Shown piece after piece: positions 36,752 to 48,085 of a DNA stretch of 64,000 nt. The stretch lies in assembly GCA_027596075.1 (NCBI GenBank), contig JADGJC010000110.1, positions 45,038-109,037 of the forward strand. The letters are read 5' to 3'. The position numbers were made by a program, and so were the translations under genes. Under the pieces are notes generated by a model, which worked only from the letters and a program-made list of their open reading frames with translations, was not told where the DNA came from and made no database searches. Numbering within the stretch: position 1 is the first letter of the stretch; each line of letters starts with the position of its first letter. This DNA is from Rhizophlyctis rosea (lineage: Eukaryota > Chytridiomycota > Chytridiomycetes > Rhizophlyctidales > Rhizophlyctidaceae).

Positions 36752-37756
36752 GAGTCCAAACTGGTATGGTTCCGATCTTCGTCAGCACTCTTTGTTGAAG
36801 GTGAGATGTTTGAGGCGAACACTACGAAAGGTTGCAATCCATCCAGACAAGCGGTGTTGAACTTCTCCTTCTGATACATGGACATTTCATTGAGGGACGG
36901 AAGCAGAAACGGAAGCTTCACTCCATCAATGCACACGCCACACCGGAAAGCCAACAGCGACTGCTATGGATTGAGAAACGGTCGCGGAAGTGAAAGATTT
37001 GGTTGTGAACCCTCCGGCTCGGAATCTCGACTTCCGGCATTTGAAGCAATATCACTGATGAAGAGCATGGACTGCTCTTGGAAGGCGTACGACAAATCAT
37101 GATGTACCATAGCATAGTGATGCCAGTGCTTCACATGACCCTTCCGGCCACCGGAACGCAGTGTTTCATACATTGCTTTCTAACAAATAAGACCGATGCC
37201 AGCAAGGACAATCAAGGGCTTCGGTTGTACCAAATGTAGCCGTTGATGTTCAAATTCAACGAGGCCGTTTGTGTATGTCAATGCATACCACCTAAACCTT
37301 CATCCCATTGTAAATCGAATAGAGCAGTTGCCGCACCCTCGATCGGCCAAGCAGCAGCAAGCTCCCACCAGAACGGCCACAAACGCGGGTACAGTTGTGC
37401 AAAATGAAGGAAAGCAAAGCTTATTTCACTGGCCACAGTGTTTGGAAGGCGACGTTGGCCCCTTGGGGCACAAACGCGTCGCGGAATGCAACGGGTGAGA
37501 CTTCGGGCGAGTCGCGCACAACACTCGCCCGACAGTCGCCCAGTCCTTCATTTCTGTGGGCGCGTTGAACCCCTGAAGTTCAAAAACCTATTTTGGCCTC
37601 AGCAGGCAAGGCGTTCCCTTTCGGGTTGGTGCGGTGGGTACTCCGAGATCACAATGAAATATCATCCTCTGTATTCTCGCCACATATAAAAGATGCACCC
37701 AGCGCTAATGACCGGAACCTCTCGCTAACCTGATATACGCGAAAATCTATTACAAT
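36752..37756. other. intergenic, promoter side of the glucanase gene
   Basis: No gene is supported. The last 100 bp include a TATA box for the glucanase. Confidence 0.5.
37685..37691 (+). promoter_or_regulatory. TATA box of the glucanase gene
   Basis: TATAAAA starts 72 bp upstream of the ATG at 37757. This is a typical core-promoter distance. Confidence 0.55.
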
Positions 37757-39243
37757 ATGGCTTGGCGGACACTACCCTTCCTGGCGCTGCATATCCTCGC
37801 CATCAGCAGCGTCCTCAGCACAGCAACAAAAATCAATACCTACCAAAAGCCCCATCCACCCCCGCCTCCACCTACCTCCACCTCCCCTCCCCCCTCCCCA
37901 ACACCGTACGCCAACCTCCCTTTCACACAAATCAAAGGTGTCAATCTCGGCGGATGGCTTATTGTTGAACCATGGATGATGCCAAAGGAGTGGGCTGCTA
38001 TGGGAGGCAAACTAGGCAATGAAACACTTTGCAGCGAATGGGACTTATGGAGCTTGAATCGACCCGACCGACAGAAGGTGTTTAAGAAGCATTGGGAGAC
38101 TTGGTTGACGGAAGCGGATGTGAAGGATTTGGTGGGGAATTATGGGGTGAATTTGTTCAGGATACCGATAGGTATGGTTGCTCCATGACTTGTCATGTCT
38201 ATGCTGTAAATTTTGAATGTCGCTAACGCTCATACCCATATTGCCAGGCTATTGGATCGTCGAGTCCCTTACTTACAGCCACGACAGACGTCAGCGGGAT
38301 CCCCTGCCCACTGGCGGCTATCCGTATCTTGTTCGAGCCTTGAAATGGATAAAGAAGGCCGGCGCCTATGCCATCCTGGACTTGCACGGTAAGCTGTTCA
38401 ATGAAGCTTATCAAACGCGGTCCTTTCGTCTCTTCTACGAACGTCTGATAATTTATTTCATGGGTCAATACAGGTGCACCGGGAGTTCAGGTCAAAGATC
38501 AACAATTCACAGGCCATTGCACCTCCACTCCAGGCTTCTACACCCCGCACAACTACAACCGCGCCCTCGAATGGGCCCGAAACATGACCATCCTGGCCCA
38601 CCGCAAAGGCGCCGGCGTCGTCATCGGCATCCAAGCTGTCAATGAACCCGCAATGGACACATCCATTACACCAGGTCTCCAACAGTACTACAAAGACTTT
38701 GCTCACGTCGTCCGCAAACAAGAAAAAGCCATGGGATACGACTGCACCTCTCCAACCGCTCCAACGTCCTTCACGTCCTGCCTAAACCTAATCTACATGG
38801 ACCACAGCTGGCAAAACAGTTTTGCCACCACATCCAACCTCATCCCCGCAGCGGACCCATCCCTAGCTTGTATCGGTCCCTGCATTTCCGACTCCCACAA
38901 CTACGCCTGTCAAGTTCCCGCCGCAAACCAAACCCTCGTCGAACAAATGATCGGACTTCCGCCGGGCTCGTTCAACACCCTTCAGGGTTACCAAGCATTT
39001 GCGACCATGTGGTGGTATTTAGCGGATAGTAAGCGGAACGGGATGCCGCTTATGACTGGGGAGTGGAGCGTGTGTAATAATTGGGTGAATGCGAGTGTGG
39101 AGGAAGTGATGGCGTATCGGGAGTTTCAGGAGGGGTTGTATGGGTCGAATGCGGGGTTGGGGAGTGTGTTTTGGAACTTTAAGGTGGAGGGTGATCAGAG
39201 TTTGCGTGGGCAGTGGGATTATCGCACGATGAGGACCATGTAA
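37757..39243 (+). CDS. secreted exo-1,3-beta-glucanase, GH5 (subfamily 9-like)
   Basis: Three exons (37757-38171, 38248-38388, 38474-39243) join in phase to encode 441 residues. The N-terminus is a signal peptide (MAWRTLPFLALHILAISSVL), followed by a Pro/Ser/Thr-rich linker and then the GH5 catalytic domain. Diagnostic segments are IKGVNLGGWLIVEPW near the start, a FRIPIGYW strand, AILDLHGAPG, and the acid/base Glu243 in QAVNEP. The substrate-region DSHNYACQV and the nucleophile Glu382 in MTGEWSV complete the set. These match yeast Exg1-like enzymes, which trim beta-1,3-glucan in the fungal wall. NET and NQT type N-glycosylation sites are present. Several Cys pairs (TLCSEW, GHCTS, CIGPC) suggest disulfides. 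The length fits the family and every catalytic residue is present, so the gene appears functional. Likely role: wall remodelling or digestion of glucan outside the cell. Confidence 0.93.
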
Positions 39244-40630
39244 TGGAAGTGTAACGGAAGTTGGTTTTGACTGTAACGTGAAGATTGCAAATGTACATGT
39301 ACGAGACATGCGAGTCAGTAAGCTGTACCGGCCAGATCAAAGAGCTGCTTGAGGATGCAACAACACGAGGCGTGGATTCAACACGAACTATGAGCCAACG
39401 TCCAAACCAGGCACCCATTTCAATGGCGCCATCTTGTCTCGTGTTCAGGCAGACGAAATGTTGTTCTGACGTCAAGGGGTTACGAAAATTCATAAACTGG
39501 TGCGGGTCGTTGAATATGATAGTGAACTGGGCACCATATATAACTTTCGGTCCGACTGTTTTTCTACACTCATTCCGTAAATGAAAAGCCAACATGTCAG
39601 ATGGTAGAGGGTAAGCGTAACGTAGCGTTGCAAGACAAGCTTCCTTCGTGACGCTTGTCTGACGGCATCGCCATTGTCCACCGCCACGTCCACCCAGAAT
39701 GTTTACCCCAAAGACTTCCTACAGTATCGTAAATGGGCTACATATATACTCTATGTGCTCTGATTATCATTGAAACAGCCCCCCCCCCCCCCCCCCCCCC
39801 ACCCAAACTGTTAGAAAGATGATCTGGATCTCAACACCCGGGGCGAAGACGAACTTCCGTTCCCAGCGTCATCTGGGCTCCACATCCGAAACCCCGGGTT
39901 ACATCAACATTGCACACAATAGACATTTAATGAGATTGGCTGGGTATCTTGGAACGTGACAGGCACTAGTTAATGAAAGCTTCGGCACAACGTCATCCAT
40001 TGTGACCCAGGAAGCGGATGGAAAGATCCACATGTCCAGGTTCAGGCCTATTTGAGGGTTGGACAACAAGTGAAGGCTCGTGAGTTGACAAATGGACAAC
40101 AAGGCCTCACGCGTAAGCGCGGCGAGTGTATAAGGAAGATGTATAGATATTGTTTCTGCCCTCATTCATTCGATGCTTTTCAATGCTATTTGGTGCACAC
40201 TGTACAAACGCACCAGGTGATGCGTCGTACAAAGATGAATGATGAACAATTTTGCTGAAATAATTGGCCCGACTTAGCAGCATTAGCAGCGAGTAGCCAT
40301 CCAGCTCCTTTGTGCACACATCGTGCGACCCAAGGTGACACTTGTAAAACGAGGCTCAGACCCTGTCAACGTTTGAGACTTCGGGGGTGCTTCCGACATC
40401 GTCAAGTCTCCAGCATCCCCGCCGTACCTCGCGCAATATTCTTTTCTGAGCAAAGTATCCTGCAATCATGGTCAATGAAGAAGACCCATGGGACGGTTGG
40501 TTGGCAGCAGCTCGTCATCCCCGATACATCCGCCTGATATCCGAAAGAGTCCTTTCAGGGCAGGCAGATAGCCGGATGCACGACAACCAGCTCACCGCTT
40601 CACGGGAGTGCGCACGTCGTTTGGTGTGCG
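39244..40630. other. intergenic with a long C homopolymer
   Basis: This holds the glucanase 3' flank and the 5' region of the kinase-GTPase gene. A C22 tract is at 39779-39800. Sequence at 40560-40630 in the kinase frame resembles a glycine-rich loop and may be an unmodelled 5' exon. Confidence 0.5.
39779..39800 (+). repeat. C22 homopolymer
   Basis: Twenty-two consecutive cytosines interrupted by nothing; the flanks are non-coding. Length is likely unstable both biologically and in sequencing. Confidence 0.95.
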
Positions 40631-43600
40631 ATGGGCGATAATGGCAGAGTCGCTTTGAAGTTTTACAGAACTACGGACTCGGATAAGAGGGCACTGCAGC
40701 GTGAAGCGAAAACCTTGAAGTTGCTACAACGAATGCAAGGTCATCAAGTAAGAGAAGTCAGACAGGGGAAGTTTGGGCGGATTTTGCGGATTTTTGATTT
40801 GCCCTCCCTTCAGCACATCATCCGCTTCTTCTCCTCCCACCCTGATGTTAGCCTACGGTTCGGTCTGAATGTATTAGAGTATTGCGAGATTCCCCTCCCC
40901 CGATTCGTCCACGGGATTTATAAAGGTTTCGCATGGAAGTCCGACAGTCTCTCTCGAACACAGTTACGCAGCTCACGGGATCGGATCACAAATCAGCTCC
41001 GTCCTGTATTTGATGTGGGTATGCCGTCAGACGATTTGAGCAACGTAATGGGTTCTTGACCAGGTTCTGCACAGGACGTTCTTGCTGCCCTAGCCTTCTG
41101 CCATTCCAATGGGATTAGTGAGTACAATGCACGTTCGGAAGTTTCCATATCCCTGCTTATAGCTTGAGCCATCTTTAGTCTATTTGGATCTTAAACCATC
41201 AAACGTGGGCGGCGTGGCGAAGGAATATGGCCGGACGGAGTGGAAACTGACAGACTTCGATTGCAGCTGTCGCTGTCGTGAGCCAGTGAGAGGTAAACTT
41301 CTTTGTTGTATGCCCGGAAGGCACTGCGTGGGTGTTTCAATTCATGGTCATCATACCACTTGTAGGCATGACGTACGTGCTCCTGAAGTGGCTTCCGTTA
41401 TATATATGTCAGACAGCGCGCCATCCATCTCGGGGGACTCGGACGATGAGGTGTTCTTGCCGGGAGCTTCAGAGCTGATGGATGCATTTGCTTTTGGCTG
41501 TTTTATTATAGAAAGCTTGACTGGAACAAATTTACCATATCGAAACTCGCCAAAGTCACACATTGAATACCTCTGTCTTCAGAGTCGCATAGAATTGCCA
41601 GAGGGTATCCATGATACCATAGGGCGGCTCTTGGAAAAGGATCCCGCGAAGAGAATGTCACTGGAACGATTTTGTGTAAGTTACCTGTTGCGCAAAATAG
41701 GTTCAATTACGCATGTGGAGAGGGAGACTAACTATGGGGCTCCACCAGACCTCGCCTTATTGGACTGGTGGAGATGATACGATAGTGTTCCGAGATATAT
41801 TGACAACCGCCAAGAAGGAGGCGGTAACGGAAGCATTTGGCAAAATGAATGCGAAACTCGATACCATTGAGACGAATACCAAGTCCTTGCCGATGATGTT
41901 AAAGTCGTTGGAAGACCATCTTTTTGCCATGCGAGAATTGCAAGATATTCCTAGGCTATTTGCTATCTTGCCGGCTGAGGGATTGTAAGTCAAAATTCAA
42001 CACCGTTTAGTGTGCACGGTTGGTTTAGCTGTCAAATCAACTTGTCCCGGTGGAACCAGATGCAGTCCCCCATCATCAAATCATACTACCTTCATCTGAT
42101 CTGCGAACATCCCGGCGATTACCACGTTCTTCCCCACCCATACGAAGTCTTCCAATTGACAGAGTTGGGCGCAACAGTTCTCCCGTACTTGAAAATCGTT
42201 GTGCAACTTCTGTGCGCAACAGCATCAGCCGCTGGTGCACACAGCGCAGCACAAATGGTGAACTCGGCTTTGGCTGATATGGATACAGGAATGCATGTGA
42301 CCGTCGGGCAGCTGCAAAATAGCATCAAAGCACTGGAGGAAAGCGTACTTCAGGGGATGGATAGTCGAGAACAATTGGAAAAGGAAGTTGCGGGCATATG
42401 GGATGGCGAGACGGATTTGACCCAAGCAACTGGGCCAGCGTTAAGATGGTTGAAAGGTATGCTTAGGGTAAGCACTTTGAATTCCCCATTCGAGTCATTT
42501 AGTCTGTCGCAAAGCTTTCCTAGAGGGTAACGGCAAAATGAAGTACTATGGAGGACTACGCATGACCCAACGTGCCGGTAAAGCTGTATGGCTGTGTGCT
42601 CAGCATGCTCCGATGGCGTTGCAGCTTCCGGCGAATGCAGAAACACCCAGGAAAGGGCCAGAGAGTTCAGTCGAGGAGGAGCCAGCACCGGATCTTGATG
42701 GGGAGGATTATGCGTTCCCTCGCTTCTGGACCAAAGATCAAACTTCACTCAAGCAATTAGTTCCAAGACCATATATCCTCAAAAATATGGATACGTTGAA
42801 GTCGGTGCAGTTTCCGGTAGATCCTCCGAAGCGAATGGAACCTACACATAAGGTCATCTTGTTCGGGGTTGGGTGTGCGGGCAAGTCAGCCATGCTGAAC
42901 AGACAACTGTTAGGAATATACCAACCGGTATTTATTCATACGTTCAAAATCGTCTATATGCTCAATTTGCTGACATAGACATCGTCGGTCGACCCAGGAC
43001 TGCTATGGATTTGTCCGCGACTGCCTCCTGGAAGTGGGAAATTATTTTGTCTGTGTGACCTCGCTGGACTTGAAAAAGGACAGGAACTCCGGAAAACTGT
43101 CTACCAAGGATTGCTCCCGCATGTGGCAATCGTCTGCTTCGATGTTTCGGAACCGGATCTCTGTGTTTGGCTCTTCAGCGTCAGTATCAAATTCCCTTTG
43201 TCCCACACCATATTTTGACCCCGACGATTTTGGAATACTGACGATGATCACCCTGCAGAATCTGGACGAGTTCTTTCAAACCCTTCCTTGCACACCATTT
43301 GCGTTGGTCGGTTGTAAAATTGACACAAGGACTGATCCAGCGGAGATTGAGCGATTGCGTAAGTGTAGACAGACTTTCATCACTTATGAACAGGTATGTT
43401 ATCACACATACACCCCTGTCAACAATATGCGCATCTCCACAAATTCGCTCAATCATCCGATTGCCGTCTACAGGGCTTGCGCATAGCAGAATTCTTCGGC
43501 GCCAGTGCATATTTGGAGTGCTCCGCAAAATCGGGAGACGGGGTGAATGAGGTCTTTGAAACAGCCACTCGGTTGGCTATTCGTTCCCTACCACAAGGTC

Positions 43601-43665
43601 CTCCTGTCATTCGTAGGAGTTCCAAAGTTTTAGGACTATTCAAGATGAGCAAGCGAAAGAACTGA
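40631..43665 (+). CDS. protein kinase-like / middle domain / Rho-like GTPase fusion
   Basis: Ten exons (40631-40747, 40814-41018, 41064-41117, 41179-41675, 41749-41984, 42029-42456, 42524-42927, 42979-43179, 43259-43393, 43474-43665) keep one frame for 822 residues. Residues 1-260 are kinase-like: VALKFY with Lys10, HIIRFF, VLEYC, and a catalytic loop YLDLKPSN (HRD replaced by YLD, Asp129 kept). TDFD stands where DFG is expected, then a Cys-rich activation segment and RAPEV. The middle part has IPRLFAILPA and, after a splice, LHLICEHPGDYHVLPHPYEV, a module pattern I associate with fungal multidomain signalling proteins. The C-terminus is a Ras/Rho fold with P-loop GVGCAGKS (627-634), DLAGLE (674-679), LVGCKID and ECSAKSGDG. 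Leu678 sits at the position of Ras Gln61. There is no CAAX box (ends KMSKRKN). The start is the first ATG in frame; the sequence just upstream (HGSAHVVWCA) suggests a missing 5' exon. Confidence 0.8.
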
Positions 43666-46600
43666 GTATCAATTGTCGAAGAGGAAATCTTCCCTCTTAC
43701 TCTTGATTGTATGGTTTGTAGACACAAACGAAAGTCAAATCTTGCAACTTACTAAACAATGCGGAAAGAGCACGGAGAAAATGGAGAGCTACATGGTGCG
43801 TATGGAGCCAAATCATTACCACATACGTATCTGCTAGGGTCTCACAACGTGATACTTTGATTTAGTTCCCATTAGCAGTGCAAATCAAATGGAACGGCCA
43901 AACGGATCGGGCGGACGGCGTGGTCGGTGCTCCACATGGACGCAGGGAGGGTAATGCACTACCAATGGGAAAGTGGCGATCGCCATTGATAATCCACCAT
44001 TTTCAATGATTGGCATGTGGAAAAATGTTCAAGAGCGTAGATGACAACGTTATACTGTTGCCGCTTCGCCGGATCAAGGGCGAAACTCAGTGCTGCAACT
44101 CTGTCCCTGGCTAGTTGGGCGACCAGCGCGGAGGACGAGGAGACATTTGATCAGCAATATTTGTAAGTCTACATGAATCAATGTTCAATACGTGTCACGA
44201 GCATTCTGAACTCAACATATGGTGCTTGGTGCGATAAGATGCCATCGGCTACTATGTCAATCATTTTGAAACATAACCATGCACGAGAATTCCTGATTTT
44301 TCAGCCAAGCTCCTCATGCAACTTTAGTAACTTTCTTGCATTTGCAATGGGACCAACCAACGGGTAACCTTTTGTGGCAGGAACGACTTCTGTATCAGCG
44401 TGCTATTAACATTCAGCTCCCAGGAAAACAATTACTGGATGTGGTCACCATGCCATTAAAATACAGTCATGTAATTTGTTGCGCCACGAGTGAAACCTTC
44501 CCAAATTTTGCGGGGCCGTCAACAGTCCAGTCAAATAACAGACACCCGGCTCAGCGATACTTAGGTTGGGAGGGGCGTGGTTCTGGTATATGCCGTAATT
44601 GTACGTGTATGGGCCATAGGCCACGTAGTAGTTTGGATGAGGGAAAGACATGAGATTTATTGTCGGGGGAAACGGAGAGGAGGAAGAGGAAGGTGAGGGA
44701 AGGAGGCGAGTGTGTCGGTTTATCGATGCTTGCGCAGAGAACGACGCTTTGTGCGAGGGACAAGGGGATACTAATATGTAGGAAGGAGCAAGCTAAGAGG
44801 AGTCGAGTGGGAAACACTGTTTTTGCTGTTTGATGAGAGGAAGAGAGGAAGAGAGAGAGAGAAGGGAATGAGCATGGACTCGAATACTGACGGGGTCCTG
44901 TCACCAGTGTCACCAGATCATAACACACAGTACACACTCTCACTCTCTCACACTCTCTCACCCACTCATCCACTCACCCACTCTTGGCAGTGCACCATGC
45001 ATGAGTGATCGTCATGGAGACACTCACAGAGACACTCATGGGGCACACTAAGTACACTGCTATCAACACTACCAAAGAACACTCACAGCATGCATGGATG
45101 TAAATCGCACGGTAACCCGATCTGGTACTGTGCCACCAACTGAGCTTGTCATGCTCGCACAGTTCCATTCGCTGACACCGACACCGTGGATCCTGCAGGT
45201 TCTCTCCCACCATCATTGCACCTCATGATGCATCATGTTAGCATTGCCAACTAAATGTGCTTTGCTCACGGGTGACAAATGACATAATGCAGTAATGGTA
45301 TTGCCATACACTCATGCCGCGTAGTATCTCCGCCGGAACAACACAACGTCACCTGCCCAGATCGGCGATCTGGTCTTTTAGGCATGTGACTCTCATCCCA
45401 ACGAGTCGATCATTTTTCGGACTGAAGCTTGAGAACCAATTGTCCATGAGCAGCTGAATAGATTGTGGACCAAGGATCACCAGCGCCCATCAAGATTGAT
45501 TGGGTCTGACAGTGGAATTGTAATATCGTTTGAAGGCCTGTGCATGGATTCCGGTTTCGTTCCCTAACCATAGGCAACGGTACAATGCGGATTCTTTTCT
45601 GCTGTTTGAGCAAATCAGACAGGCGCAAAAGAAATCAATCGCCTGTGTTATGCCATGATTGACGCATGTGCTTCATGTAATTTTGGAATGTATTGAAATA
45701 AATCCGTCAGTATGTGAGGATTGTTGGTAACTTTGATTCAAGAATGTGTTGGTGTTATAGCTGGGTAACAAAACTTCAAATACTTGAAGGGCGGAATACG
45801 TTTTGATATATAAGCACGGAGTGTGACAGACTGTGCAAGAAAACCTTGGTCAGTTCAGCTTCGTCCAATGCGGAAAAAAACTGCGCGTCCATCCTTCTCC
45901 TCAGCCTTGTTGATCTCGCCGTACTATTCCATGGATGGCTACCCACCACTTGGTCATAGTGACTGGTGATATCCGTCACAGCAGCAAACATAAGATTTCA
46001 ATGGCCTGTGTGAACAAGGAAATGGTGACAGTCCATATGTCCCATTTTCTTCCAACATTGAATTTGAGACATCGACTGGCGCATTCCATATCCAGGCTGG
46101 TGCTGTCCAATAAAACTTGCCAATTGCGAAAAAGAAAACAGCGATCGGCCCAGACAACCCGCCATTTCAAGCGAAGGGACTGAAGGGAGGCCAAAGTTCA
46201 GATGTGTAGCCGAATAGTCTACTATCTGGTCCGCTCACTTTCATACCTTTCTCGGCTGTTTCTTATTTGTAATGCTGCACGAATTGAGAACGGACTGAGG
46301 CCATGACGTTGACTCTAACCCTTCTCAATACCTAAGTAAAAAAACTCTACTACCTCAACGGAGGCCTACAGTGATACAGGATTCCTTGACTTGACCGGCC
46401 CATCCAAAGCTGTAAAGCTCAGCACATACCACTTGTATTTTGCAAAGGTGACGCCAAGAACTGCGAAATCTAGTGCATTGCTGGGAAAGAGGAGAAATCC
46501 CCTGCTTCTCATCGCAAACTGCCAGTAAATTTTGCAGTTACTGCCAAGAAAAGCATGTGGTTATTTTAAATACCATGAACTCCGTTCATCTTGAATTTCC

Positions 46601-47616
46601 GCAGCAGCATGCAGAAGTTTCATTGTTGTTGACGTTAGAGCTGCACACTCAACGTTCCTTCGCAAGTCCGGAATATGCCTGGCTAGTGTATGATTCCTTT
46701 CACAGATGAGTAAAATGGACAACAAGAATGCGTCACGAACAAGGCAAAAGCGGCACACACAAAAATGAAGAGGATGATGCAAAGATGTAGGAGATGTGAT
46801 TTTTTGCGTCTTCTTGTCCACTTGCAGTCAAGATGAAGTACATCGTCTCGCAAGTGACCATTTGTTCAACTTTGACTTGAGATATTTCAAGAAGAGGCTT
46901 TCTAGAATGACAGAAGCAGCCTCCAGTTGATTCATGAAATCAATTTGCTGCTATGTGGACGGAGAAATGGTTAAACACGCAACCACAGGACCCTGAGCGT
47001 ATGTCTGGTGGACCCTGCGCCACGATCAGTGATTCGATCAAAGCTTGACACGCCTTTGACAGGTGCTATTTTTGGCTTCCTTCCTTCCCATACCATCTGC
47101 TCCATCTCATCGTGTCCGCTAAGGTTTGAGAGACTGGCGTAAGATAGAGGTCGGTAGTCCGTGGACCTCAAAGGCTAACGAAGGCGTAGGGAACACTTAC
47201 AGTGGTGCTTCTGAATTCGAAATCTTCCGCCATTTACCAGAGTCGATGTCACCGCCTTTTTACAGACCCGCCTGCACGTCTTCCCACTCCTCACACATAA
47301 GCAACGTACCCAGCCAATATCCATATTTCGGCAACCAGTGTAACACTTTTGACACTCTCATGAGTCAGCTACTGCCGGCAAATCTGATGAGTCGGGTTGT
47401 AACTCACCAACTTTGACAGAGACTGAACGCATTCACCTCACTCATAACAGCGCTTTCGCGGCTTGCGACCGACGACGCAGACTAACACACCACCGGCGGA
47501 ACGAGCTCCAAACAGGATACGTACAACGAAGAAGTACGTGAAAATAGTACATGGTCACTCTTATGAGTTCCAGATACCACCATAAATACCTCTGAAATAC
47601 ACGAACACAGGACGCA
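43666..47616. other. intergenic, low-complexity patch near 44.9 kb
   Basis: No gene is supported. A purine/pyrimidine-skewed stretch at 44640-45060 includes a CACTCT-type run (44935-44990) and GAGAGA runs. The other frames are shadows without motifs. Confidence 0.45.
44935..44990. repeat. CACTCT/CTCACC simple-sequence patch
   Basis: An imperfect microsatellite of CACTCTCTCACTC-type words in non-coding DNA. Confidence 0.7.
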
Positions 47617-47685
47617 ATGTCCGCATCATCCGACTCCGCCGATTCAACCGCCTACTGGATAGAATGGTTCCTCTCCCTCCAAAAG
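47617..47685 (+). pseudogene. fragment resembling first exon of casein kinase II beta subunit
   Basis: The ATG opens 23 codons ending in STAYWIEWFLSLQK, followed by a plausible GTTCGT donor and a CCCGCAG acceptor. CK2 regulatory (beta) subunits begin with an acidic/Ser-rich leader and (Y/W)WIxWFxxLxGNE(F/Y)FCEVD. The match stops at the first intron. The sequence after the acceptor lacks the expected GNEYFCEVD segment and soon meets a stop. I read it as a truncated copy; a coincidental match over about ten residues cannot be excluded. Confidence 0.35.
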
Positions 47686-48085
47686 GTTCGTTTTTGGATG
47701 CACTGTTGTGTTGCTATCATTCACATCTCATTGTTCGTCACCCGCAGTCGCCCCGCAACACCTACCGATCCTGAAGCGTATCTGACCTTGTCGTCTGTCC
47801 GGTCGAAGGAGAGTGAAGAAGTCGGCAATCATGAAGGATGTGCGTAACAACATTCATTGAAGAGACCGGAGAAGTCAGGTAGCCAAAAAAACATTGAGAA
47901 GAAGTTGTCAAAAACCACGAAATGCAAGTTCAAGAGTGCGTGTACAAGGCCAGGTATCGATCAGAAGCTGCTAACGGAGTTATACAGTGTGGCACTCCCC
48001 CGGGGTGCATTATTTTCTTCGAGTATTTACATTGAAAGTCGTATATACACCACACTGCATGCATTCATAGAGTATTCTATCACAT

